Below are positions 1-5,699 of a stretch of DNA of 7,143 bases, piece by piece (positions within the stretch are counted from its first letter, which is position 1; each line of letters begins with the position of its first letter). Origin of the DNA: Clostridia bacterium (GTDB taxonomy: Bacteria; Bacillota_A; Clostridia; Oscillospirales; SIG627). The translations under genes were made by a program, and so were the position numbers. Location of the stretch: NCBI GenBank assembly GCA_017508505.1, contig JAFVYT010000057.1, positions 1 to 7,143 on the forward strand, in the 5' to 3' direction. Under the pieces are notes generated by a model. That model was not told the DNA's origin and ran no database searches. It was given only the letters and a program-made list of their open reading frames with translations.

Positions 1-20
1 AACTTTTTTTCAAAAAAGTT
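1..20 (+). repeat. AT-rich hairpin repeat, truncated by window edge
   Basis: The left arm AACTTTTTT (1-9) and right arm AAAAAAGTT (12-20) are perfect reverse complements around a TC dinucleotide (10-11). The bases after it continue TTGG..., matching the right end of the full hairpin at 3532-3557, so the outer part of the left arm probably lies before the window. It begins the first modular repeat array; the GC-rich units follow directly. There is no U-tract after the stem on this strand, so it does not look like a standard intrinsic terminator in this direction. Confidence 0.75.
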
Positions 21-23
21 TGG

Positions 24-130
24 CGGGGTGCGGGGCGGAGCCCTGCGGAAAGCCCCCGCTAGGGTGCGGGGCGGAGCCCTGCGGAAAGCCCTCGTTTGGG
101 GTGCGGGGCGGAGCCCTGCGAAAGACCCCG
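24..130 (+). repeat. GC-rich tandem units (array 1, three copies)
   Basis: The 20-base word GTGCGGGGCGGAGCCCTGCG occurs at 28-47, 64-83 and 101-120, giving periods of 36 and 37 bases. Copies 1 and 2 are identical over 30 bases (26-55 and 62-91), which suggests recent duplication. Each unit contains the small hairpin GCGGGGC / GCCCTGC with a GGA loop and one G-T wobble, followed by an AAAG(C/A)CCC tail. Related units in the same orientation lie at 3559-3611 and in inverted orientation at 3291-3360. The array ends about 20 bases before the polA -35 box. No open reading frame here can be supported. Confidence 0.85.
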
Positions 131-147
131 CGCGGCCACGGCGGGGT

Positions 148-176
148 TTGACAAAAAGGCCCCCGTTTGGTATGAT
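148..176 (+). promoter_or_regulatory. polA promoter
   Basis: A perfect -35 box TTGACA (148-153) is followed after exactly 17 bases by the -10 box TATGAT (171-176), five of six bases matching the sigma-70/sigma-A consensus. Transcription would start near 183, giving a leader of about 43 bases before the polA ATG. The promoter directly follows the GC-rich repeat array. This is a consensus match by eye, without expression data. Confidence 0.8.
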
Positions 177-192
177 AATTTGGTAGAGATGA

Positions 193-217
193 CCCCCGAA
201 GGAAAGGGGGAAGGGAG
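193..217 (+). promoter_or_regulatory. polA leader: small hairpin and ribosome binding site
   Basis: CCCCC (193-197) can pair with GGGGG (206-210) across an 8-base loop in the predicted polA leader. The Shine-Dalgarno-like AAGGGAG (211-217) follows at once and lies 8 bases before the ATG at 226. The stem abuts but does not cover the purine-rich site, so any effect on translation start is conjecture. The site supports ATG 226 as the start. Confidence 0.5.
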
Positions 218-225
218 AAAAGACT

Positions 226-2799
226 ATGAAAACGATTCTGGTGCTGGACGCCTCCAGCCTGTTTCACCGTGCCTTTTACGGCATCCGTCCCCTCACCACC
301 CGCACGGGTTTGCCGACCAATGCGGTCTTCGGGTATATCAACATCGTCAAAAAGCATCTGGATCGGGTCAAGCCCGACTATGCGGTTGCCGCCTTCGACC
401 TTTCCGCACCCACCTTTCGTCATCGGATGGACCCGGAGTATAAGGCCACCCGAAAACCGATGCCCGAGGAGCTGCGAGCCCAGCTTCCGTATTTGCGTCG
501 CGCCACCGAGGCCTTGGGAGTTGCCATTGTGGAAAAGGAGGGCTACGAGGCAGACGATATCCTCGGCACCCTCTCCCGCTTGGCGGAGGAGTCGGGCAAT
601 CGGGCGGTTTTGGTCACGGGTGATCGTGACTCCTTTCAGCTGGTCAGCGACGGCGTCACCCTGATCTTGGCAGGCACCAATAAGGACGAGGAGATCACCC
701 CCGCCGTCCTGTTGGAGCGCTTCGGCCTTGCCCCCCACCAGCTCATCGACGTCAAGGCGCTGGCAGGGGACACCAGCGACAACATCCCCGGGGTCCGCGG
801 CATCGGAGAAAAGAGCGCCGTGAAGCTGATTGCGGCGTGCAAAAGCCTGGACGGGGTTTACGAAAATACCGACGCCCTTCCCGTTGGCCCCGCCGCCAAG
901 GAAAAGCTGCAGGCAGGGAAGGAGGACGCCTACCGCAGCCGAGACCTTGCTCGGATCTGCCGCACCGTCCCCGCGCTCTGCGGCATCGAGTGCTACCCCT
1001 ACGATGGCCACCGTCCCGAGATCCTGGCACCGCTTCTGGTGGAATTGGAGTTTTCCCGTATGCTTAAGACCTTCGGACTGGAGGAGAGCGCTCCTGCCCC
1101 CGTGAAAAAGGAAACGGCCCCGGAGGCGAGCGGCCAAGGCTCCATCTTCGATCTCATCCCGTCTGCCGAAACGGCTCCCGTAGAGGACGTGGACGCAGGG
1201 AGCGTAGCGGAGGACCCGCTGTTTCTTCTTCCGAAGGACAACGACTTTTTCGTTCTTTCCAAGGGCAAGCCCTGTCGCCTTGTGGGGGACGTAGAGGGCT
1301 TTTTGCGCTCTGCGCGTCCCGTGCTCCTCGACTATAAGCAGTATCTGCATCAGGTAGGGGACCGCTTTGGCCGGATCCGCGGCATCGAGGCCGCCTTCGA
1401 CCTTTCCCTCGGGGCTTATACTGCCAACTCCCGGGACAGCTCCATGACCCTTTCCCGTCTGGCGCTGACGTATCTGAAGGAAAATACCGTACCCGATCCC
1501 GAGCGCGACCCCGCCGTGGCGCTGGATCTGATGGCAAGGCTCTACCCGGAGGTGCAAAACGCCCTGAGGGAAAGCGGCGCCGAGGCGCTGTTTTACGAGA
1601 TCGAGCTCCCCTTGGCCTACGTCCTTGCGAAAATGGAGCGCACGGGCTTTGCCGTGTCGAGAGAGGGCATCGAGGAATACGGCAAGGGGCTCAGGCAGGC
1701 CGCCGAGGCATTCAAGCAGGAGATCTATGAGCTGGCAGGGGAGGAATTTACCATCGGCTCTCCCAAGCAGCTCGGGCGGATCCTCTTTGAAAAGCTCGGG
1801 CTCCCCGCGGGAAAGAAGACCAAGACGGGGTACGCCACCGATGCGGAGACCCTCTCGGCGCTCCGCTTCCACTCGCCCATCGTGGATCGGGTGCTGGCGT
1901 GGCGCGGGGTAACCAAGCTCGAGAGCACCTACGTGGAGGGAATGCTCTCTCAGATCGATTCCGACGGGCGCATCCGCACCGTCTTCAAGCAGAATCTGAC
2001 GGCCACGGGGCGTCTTTCCTCCGCAGAGCCGAATCTGCAGAACATCCCCGTAAAAACGGAATTGGGTCGGGAGATGCGCCGATTCTTCACCGCCAAGGAA
2101 AAGGGATACCTTTTGGTGGATGCGGACTACTCCCAGATCGAGCTGCGCCTTTTGGCTCATATGTCCGGGGACGAGGTGCTGCGGGATTATTTCCGTCAGG
2201 GACGGGATATCCATACCAAGACCGCATCGGAGATCTTTCACGTGCCTGAGCAGGCCGTGACCCCCGAAATGCGAAAGAGTGCCAAGGCCGTGAACTTCGG
2301 CATCGTCTACGGCATCGGGGAATATTCTCTCAGCCGTGATCTGGGCGTTCCCATCGGGGTGGCAAGGGACTACATCCGTGCGTATTTCGAGCTGTTCCCG
2401 GGCATCCGCGGGTATCTGGACTCCGTGAAGGCCCGTGCCAAGGAGGATGGCTTTGTGACGACCCTCTTCGGCAGACGGCGCTACATTCCCGAGCTTTCCG
2501 CCACGAAAAAGAATCTGGTGGCCTTCGGGGAGAGGGTCGCGCAGAATTCCCCCATCCAAGGCACCGCCGCGGACATCATCAAGCTTGCGATGGTGCGGGT
2601 GGATCGCCGTTTGGAGCGGGAGGGTCTGGAGTCGAAGCTGGTTTTGCAGGTGCACGACGAGCTGATTCTGGAGGCGCCCGAGGCCGAGGCGGAGTATGCC
2701 GCGCGGCTCCTTTCCGAGGAGATGGAGGGGGTTGTGGACTATGCGGTTCCCCTGACCGCAGAGGCGAAGGTCGGCTTTAGCTGGTACGACGCCAAATAA
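226..2799 (+). CDS. polA: DNA polymerase I
   Basis: This 857-residue protein is DNA polymerase I, which fills gaps and removes RNA primers in Okazaki fragment processing and excision repair. The N-terminal 5' nuclease domain (about 1-290) shows D8, the E108/D110/D111 cluster, D133/D135 in TGDRDSF and GDTSDNIPG (181-189), so flap/5' exonuclease activity should be intact. A Pro/Glu/Ala-rich linker (about 287-335) leads to a shortened, degenerate 3'-5' exonuclease-like domain (about 340-450) in which the acidic DxE of Exo I is not visible; proofreading is probably absent, as in the Bacillus enzyme. The polymerase domain (about 455-857) carries motif A DYSQIELR (catalytic D634), motif B with R683, K687, F691 and Y695, and motif C VHDEL (H810, D811, E812). 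The length is close to Bacillus PolA and shorter than E. coli (928). It has its own promoter and appears monocistronic. Confidence 0.98.
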   Translation: MKTILVLDASSLFHRAFYGIRPLTTRTGLPTNAVFGYINIVKKHLDRVKPDYAVAAFDLSAPTFRHRMDPEYKATRKPMPEELRAQLPYLRRATEALGVAIVEKEGYEADDILGTLSRLAEESGNRAVLVTGDRDSFQLVSDGVTLILAGTNKDEEITPAVLLERFGLAPHQLIDVKALAGDTSDNIPGVRGIGEKSAVKLIAACKSLDGVYENTDALPVGPAAKEKLQAGKEDAYRSRDLARICRTVPALCGIECYPYDGHRPEILAPLLVELEFSRMLKTFGLEESAPAPVKKETAPEASGQGSIFDLIPSAETAPVEDVDAGSVAEDPLFLLPKDNDFFVLSKGKPCRLVGDVEGFLRSARPVLLDYKQYLHQVGDRFGRIRGIEAAFDLSLGAYTANSRDSSMTLSRLALTYLKENTVPDPERDPAVALDLMARLYPEVQNALRESGAEALFYEIELPLAYVLAKMERTGFAVSREGIEEYGKGLRQAAEAFKQEIYELAGEEFTIGSPKQLGRILFEKLGLPAGKKTKTGYATDAETLSALRFHSPIVDRVLAWRGVTKLESTYVEGMLSQIDSDGRIRTVFKQNLTATGRLSSAEPNLQNIPVKTELGREMRRFFTAKEKGYLLVDADYSQIELRLLAHMSGDEVLRDYFRQGRDIHTKTASEIFHVPEQAVTPEMRKSAKAVNFGIVYGIGEYSLSRDLGVPIGVARDYIRAYFELFPGIRGYLDSVKARAKEDGFVTTLFGRRRYIPELSATKKNLVAFGERVAQNSPIQGTAADIIKLAMVRVDRRLEREGLESKLVLQVHDELILEAPEAEAEYAARLLSEEMEGVVDYAVPLTAEAKVGFSWYDAK

Positions 2800-2801
2800 G
2801 C

Positions 2802-2830
2802 TTGACTTTTTCCCGAAAGGGTGTTAAAGT
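2802..2830 (+). promoter_or_regulatory. promoter of the VOC-fold gene
   Basis: The -35 box TTGACT (2802-2807; five of six consensus bases) is separated by 17 bases from TAAAGT (2825-2830; four of six). It begins three bases after the polA stop codon. Start of transcription would be near 2837, leaving a leader of about 20 bases with the ribosome binding site AAAGGAG (2845-2851). No convincing terminator separates polA from this promoter, so some read-through from polA is possible. Confidence 0.65.
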
Positions 2831-2857
2831 GACAAAAAAGACGCAAAGGAGCAGACT

Positions 2858-3247
2858 ATGATTCAGAACAGAAAGCTTGACCATCTCGGAATGGCCGTGG
2901 ACAACGTAGAGGCCGCGAAGGATTTTTACGTATCCGTTTTGGGAGGGACCGTCGTGGGGACCTTCTTCTGTGAGGGCGACCCCAATCCCGTTTACTTTGT
3001 GAAGGTGGGAGAGGTGGTTTACGAAATGTATCAGGAGCCCATTCCCGAGGGTGCACGGGGCAAGATCGATCACGTGGCTTACGTTTCCGACGACATCGAG
3101 CGGGACTATGCCTTCTGTGTGGAAAAGGGCTATACCGTCACCACCGACGGAATCGAGGCACTGCCGACCTTTTGGACGAGCGGCTGTCGCTACTTTAAGA
3201 TCCTGAGCCCCACCGGGGAGCAGGTGGAATTCTCTCAGACCCTGTAA
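2858..3247 (+). CDS. VOC / glyoxalase-fold metalloprotein
   Basis: The 129-residue product is a small cytoplasmic vicinal-oxygen-chelate protein. Two beta-alpha-beta-beta-beta modules are recognisable: the first opens with LDHLGMAV and the second with IDHVAYVS. The four expected metal ligand positions are H9, E56 (VVYEMYQ), H72 and E124 (EQVEFSQ), nearly the same spacing as in E. coli glyoxalase I (H5, E56, H74, E122; 135 residues). A metal-dependent lyase or isomerase acting on a small oxygenated substrate is therefore plausible, but the VOC superfamily also includes methylmalonyl-CoA epimerases, dioxygenases and fosfomycin-resistance enzymes, so the substrate is not assigned. ATG 2858 is preceded by AAAGGAG with a 6-base gap. 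The gene has its own promoter upstream and an intrinsic terminator downstream, so it is probably a single-gene transcript with no functional link to polA. Confidence 0.9.
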   Translation: MIQNRKLDHLGMAVDNVEAAKDFYVSVLGGTVVGTFFCEGDPNPVYFVKVGEVVYEMYQEPIPEGARGKIDHVAYVSDDIERDYAFCVEKGYTVTTDGIEALPTFWTSGCRYFKILSPTGEQVEFSQTL

Positions 3248-3257
3248 GCCGATTTAC

Positions 3258-3285
3258 CCCCCCGTTTTCGGGGGGTCTTTTTTTT
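3258..3285 (+). terminator. intrinsic terminator of the VOC-fold gene
   Basis: CCCCCCG (3258-3264) pairs perfectly with CGGGGGG (3269-3275) around a TTTT loop, and is followed by TC and eight T residues (3278-3285). This is a classic Rho-independent terminator, starting 10 bases after the stop codon of the VOC-fold gene. Confidence 0.92.
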
Positions 3286-3290
3286 GCTTT

Positions 3291-3360
3291 ACGGGGGTTT
3301 TCGTGGGGCTTTGCCCCGCACCCTGACGCGGGGGTTTTATGGGGCGTTGCCCCATACCCC
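3291..3360 (-). repeat. GC-rich tandem units (array 2, two copies, inverted)
   Basis: Two related units share the GGGGGTTTT word at 3293-3301 and 3330-3338, a period of 37 bases. Their internal hairpins are GTGGGGC / GCCCCGC with a TTT loop (3303-3319 region) and TATGGGGC / GCCCCATA with a GTT loop (3338-3356, a perfect 8-bp stem). Read on the minus strand they match the units at 24-130 and 3559-3611, so this array is inverted relative to those. It begins immediately after the terminator of the upstream gene. Confidence 0.8.
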
Positions 3361-3361
3361 A

Positions 3362-3391
3362 CCAAAACCTTTTTCGAGAAAAAGGTTTTGG
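3362..3391 (-). repeat. AT-rich perfect hairpin of array 2
   Basis: Left arm CCAAAACCTTTTTC (3362-3375) and right arm GAAAAAGGTTTTGG (3378-3391) are perfect 14-base reverse complements around GA. Read on the minus strand the loop is TC, as in the other copies, and the GC-rich units then lie downstream of it. Loop sequence and unit order therefore give the same orientation for this module. The right arm also overlaps a second palindrome, TTTTGGA / TCCAAAA (3386-3400), so two folds could compete. Confidence 0.85.
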
Positions 3392-3394
3392 ATT

Positions 3395-3466
3395 CCAAAA
3401 AGCTTTTGAGTGGCTTTTATACTGGTTACAGAGAGAAAGAAGGATGAAAACCATAAAGCTTTTTGG
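3395..3466. repeat. 12-bp inverted repeat with unique 48-base core
   Basis: CCAAAAAGCTTT (3395-3406) is the perfect reverse complement of AAAGCTTTTTGG (3455-3466). The 48 bases between them (3407-3454) are the only stretch of the 3291-3611 interval not explained by repeats. The core holds a -10-like TATACT (3418-3423) without a matching -35, and an ATG at 3444 with AGAAGG directly against it, too close to act as a ribosome binding site. I see no gene in it. Confidence 0.6.
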
Positions 3467-3471
3467 GAGGC

Positions 3472-3503
3472 TTGGAACCCTTTTTCTCGAAAAAGGGTTC
3501 CAA
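3472..3503 (+). repeat. AT-rich perfect hairpin without GC units
   Basis: Left arm TTGGAACCCTTTTTC (3472-3486) and right arm GAAAAAGGGTTCCAA (3489-3503) are perfect 15-base reverse complements around TC. Loop and inner arm match the hairpins at 1-20, 3362-3391 and 3532-3557, but no GC-rich unit follows directly; the next hairpin starts 28 bases later. Between them, AAACT (3512-3516) and AGTTT (3521-3525) form a further small stem followed by more T residues. Confidence 0.85.
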
Positions 3504-3531
3504 AAAAGAATAAACTATAAAGTTTTTTGAT

Positions 3532-3557
3532 CCAAACTTTTTTTCAAAAAAGTTTGG
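3532..3557 (+). repeat. AT-rich perfect hairpin of array 3
   Basis: CCAAACTTTTTT (3532-3543) and AAAAAAGTTTGG (3546-3557) are perfect 12-base reverse complements around TC (3544-3545). The inner part is identical to the truncated hairpin at 1-20, and GC-rich units follow in the same order. Confidence 0.88.
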
Positions 3558-3558
3558 T

Positions 3559-3611
3559 GGGGAGTGGGGCAAAGCCCCACAAAGCCCCCGTAAGGCCCCA
3601 TAAAGCCCCCG
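3559..3611 (+). repeat. GC-rich units (array 3, one full and one partial)
   Basis: The full unit contains the perfect 7-bp stem GTGGGGC (3564-3570) / GCCCCAC (3574-3580) with an AAA loop, then AAAGCCCCCG. The second unit keeps only the right half: 3574-3590 and 3595-3611 match at 16 of 17 bases. It looks like a tandem copy that lost its left arm. The metG -35 box lies 27 bases downstream, parallel to the position of array 1 before polA. Confidence 0.78.
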
Positions 3612-3638
3612 TTGGGGACAAAAAAGGCGTTGGAGGAC

Positions 3639-3667
3639 TTGAAAAAGCGCACGGGCTTGTATATAAT
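3639..3667 (+). promoter_or_regulatory. metG-tatD promoter
   Basis: TTGAAA (3639-3644; five of six) and a perfect TATAAT (3662-3667) are separated by 17 bases. Transcription would start near 3674 and leave a leader of about 52 bases. That leader is too short for a T-box or S-box riboswitch and shows only a weak GGGC/GCCC stem (3688-3702). This promoter also shows that a longer open frame beginning at 3612 cannot be the true metG start, since that start lies upstream of the transcript. Confidence 0.82.
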
Positions 3668-3725
3668 AAAAAGGATAAAAGGGAAACGGGCTCCATTCGC
3701 CCCGCTCCGGAAAAGAGGAAACCCC

Positions 3726-5699
3726 ATGGAAAAAGAAAAGTTTTATATCACAACCGCCATCGCCTATACCTCCCGCAAGCCCCACATCGGGAACGTGTAC
3801 GATCCCGTCCTCGCGGACGCCATCGCACGGTTCAAGAGAATGATGGGCTATGACGTGTTTTACCTCACCGGCTCCGACGAGCACGGCCAGAAGATCGAGG
3901 AATTGGCCAAGGAGGCGGGCATCTCCCCCAAGGATTACGTGGACGGCGTCGCCGCCCAGATCAAGGCGGTCTGGGACTGTATGAACATCTCCTACGACCG
4001 ATTCATCCGCACCACCGACGCGGACCACGAGGCCGCCGTGGAGAAGATCTTCCAGCGCCTTCTGGAAAAGGGCGACATTTATAAGGGTGAGTACGAGGGC
4101 AAGTATTGCGTGCCCTGCGAGTCCTTCTTCACCGCAAGCCAGCTTGGGGAGGGCGGCGTCTGCCCCGACTGCGGCCGTCCCTGCACCGACGCCAAGGAGG
4201 AGGCCTACTTTTTGAAGCTCTCCAAATACGCGGATCGGCTGATGGCCTATTACGAGGAGAACCCCGAGTTCTTCGCACCGCTCTCCCGTAAGGCGGAGAT
4301 GGTCAACAACTTCATCAAGCCCGGCCTTGCGGATCTTTGCGTGTCCCGCTCCACCTTCTCTTGGGGCGTAAAGGTCAAGGAGGACCCCCGCCACGTCATT
4401 TACGTGTGGATCGACGCACTCTCCAACTATATTACCGGTGTCGGCTACGACCCCGACGGCTCGAAGGAGAGCTTCGAGCATTATTGGCCTGCGGATCTTC
4501 ACGTGATCGGAAAGGACATCGTCCGTTTCCACACCATTTACTGGCCCATCCTTCTGATGGCGCTGGATCTGCCCCTGCCCAAGCGGGTGCTGGGTCATCC
4601 TTGGGTGCTGGTGGGAGAGGACAAAATGAGCAAATCCCGCGGCAACGTGCTGTATGCGGACGATCTGGCGAAGATCTTCGGGGTGGACGCGGTGCGCTAC
4701 TATCTCCTTTCGGAGATCCCCTTCGCCCAGGACGGCTCCATTACCCACGAGGCGGTCATCGCCAAGTTCAACGCCGACCTTGCCAATACCCTCGGCAACC
4801 TCGTCAGCCGCAGCGTTGCCATGGCCGATAAGTATTTCGGAGGCAAGCTCACAAGACCCGCGGCCTTTACCGAGGCGGTGGATCTGGATCTGATCGCCTG
4901 CAGCGAAAAGACCTTCGCGGCGCTCTGCGAGGGGATCGATACCCTCCACGTGGGCGACGCGGTCAACGCGGTGATGGACTTTGCCAAGCGATGCAACAAA
5001 TACATCGACGAGACCATGCCCTGGGCCCTTGCCAAGGACGAAACGAAGAAGGAGAGACTGCAGGACGTACTGTACAACCTTCTGGAGTCCATCCGCCGCA
5101 TCGGCGTGATGCTCTATCCCTTTATGCCCGAGACGGGAGATAAGATCGCCGAGGCCCTGAATTGCAAAACGAGCCACGAGATGACGGAGGTCACCTGCCC
5201 CTTCGGCCTTGCGGACGGGTTCGAGGTCACCCCCTGCGCGCCGCTGTTTGCCCGCATTGACGCGGAGAAGCTCTTAAAGGAGCTGGCCGAGGAGGAAAAG
5301 GCAAAGAAGAAGGCCGAAAAGGCCGCCGCCAAGGAGGCTGCGAAGGCCGCTGCCAAGGCCGAGACCGAGCCCCCCGCTCCCTGTACCTTCGACGATTTCT
5401 GCAAGGTCGAATTGGTCTGTGCCAAGGTGCTGGAGTGTGAGAGAGTCCCCAAGAGCGAAAAGCTTTTGAAATTCCGCCTTGACGTGGGCACCGAGGAGCG
5501 TCAGGTGCTCTCGGGCATCGCCAAGTTCTATGCTCCCGAGGAGCTGGTGGGGAAGAATCTGGTTCTGGTGAAGAATCTGCTCCCCCGCAAGATGATGGGG
5601 CTGGAGTCCCACGGGATGCTCCTTTCCAGCGAATATGAGGGCACCCTGAAGGTGCTCACCCTTGCAGAGGACGTGCCCGCAGGCTCGAGGATCGGCTGA
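3726..5699 (+). CDS. metG: methionyl-tRNA synthetase with C-terminal tRNA-binding domain
   Basis: The 657-residue class I enzyme charges tRNA-Met with methionine using ATP, in the cytoplasm. The Rossmann catalytic domain shows the HIGH-type motif PHIGN (19-23) and KMSKS (300-304). The connective zinc-binding insert has C128xxC131 and C146xxC149, a single-knuckle arrangement. The anticodon-binding helical domain follows (about 345-500; NADLANTLGNLVSR near 349-362 and W433 in MPWALAK). A strongly charged Ala/Lys/Glu linker (about 516-548) connects to a C-terminal EMAPII/Trbp-type OB-fold tRNA-binding domain (about 553-657), which in the family promotes dimerisation and tRNA affinity. The length matches Bacillus MetS (664) and E. 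coli MetG (677). ATG 3726 is chosen because AGAGG (3714-3718) lies 7 bases before it, the promoter lies just upstream, and conserved sequence starts here. The stop overlaps the tatD start. Confidence 0.97.
   Translation: MEKEKFYITTAIAYTSRKPHIGNVYDPVLADAIARFKRMMGYDVFYLTGSDEHGQKIEELAKEAGISPKDYVDGVAAQIKAVWDCMNISYDRFIRTTDADHEAAVEKIFQRLLEKGDIYKGEYEGKYCVPCESFFTASQLGEGGVCPDCGRPCTDAKEEAYFLKLSKYADRLMAYYEENPEFFAPLSRKAEMVNNFIKPGLADLCVSRSTFSWGVKVKEDPRHVIYVWIDALSNYITGVGYDPDGSKESFEHYWPADLHVIGKDIVRFHTIYWPILLMALDLPLPKRVLGHPWVLVGEDKMSKSRGNVLYADDLAKIFGVDAVRYYLLSEIPFAQDGSITHEAVIAKFNADLANTLGNLVSRSVAMADKYFGGKLTRPAAFTEAVDLDLIACSEKTFAALCEGIDTLHVGDAVNAVMDFAKRCNKYIDETMPWALAKDETKKERLQDVLYNLLESIRRIGVMLYPFMPETGDKIAEALNCKTSHEMTEVTCPFGLADGFEVTPCAPLFARIDAEKLLKELAEEEKAKKKAEKAAAKEAAKAAAKAETEPPAPCTFDDFCKVELVCAKVLECERVPKSEKLLKFRLDVGTEERQVLSGIAKFYAPEELVGKNLVLVKNLLPRKMMGLESHGMLLSSEYEGTLKVLTLAEDVPAGSRIG

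Noticed and set aside
24..130. Possible CRISPR array because of about 36-bp periodicity
   Set aside because: The repeated sequence fills nearly the whole period, leaving no unique spacers, and no cas genes are in the window.
10..2655. 881-codon open frame on the minus strand across polA
   Set aside because: It is fully antisense to an unmistakable polA, has no recognisable domain, and its end is made of intergenic repeat units. GC-rich codon use on the + strand leaves few antisense stops.
3444..3530. Small open reading frame of about 28 codons in the repeat region
   Set aside because: AGAAGG is directly against the ATG with no spacing, and most of the frame is hairpin 3472-3503.
3612..3725. 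Upstream in-frame ATG giving MetG 38 more residues
   Set aside because: It lies upstream of the TTGAAA-17-TATAAT promoter, lacks a ribosome binding site and codes sequence unlike MetG. ATG 3726 has AGAGG at proper distance.
3668..3725. T-box or S-box leader for metG
   Set aside because: The leader from the predicted start is only about 52 bases, with no specifier-type stems, T-box sequence or terminator hairpin.
3426..5177. 583-codon open frame on the minus strand across metG and the repeat region
   Set aside because: It is antisense to metG and runs through two perfect hairpins and an array of GC units, with no protein family signal.
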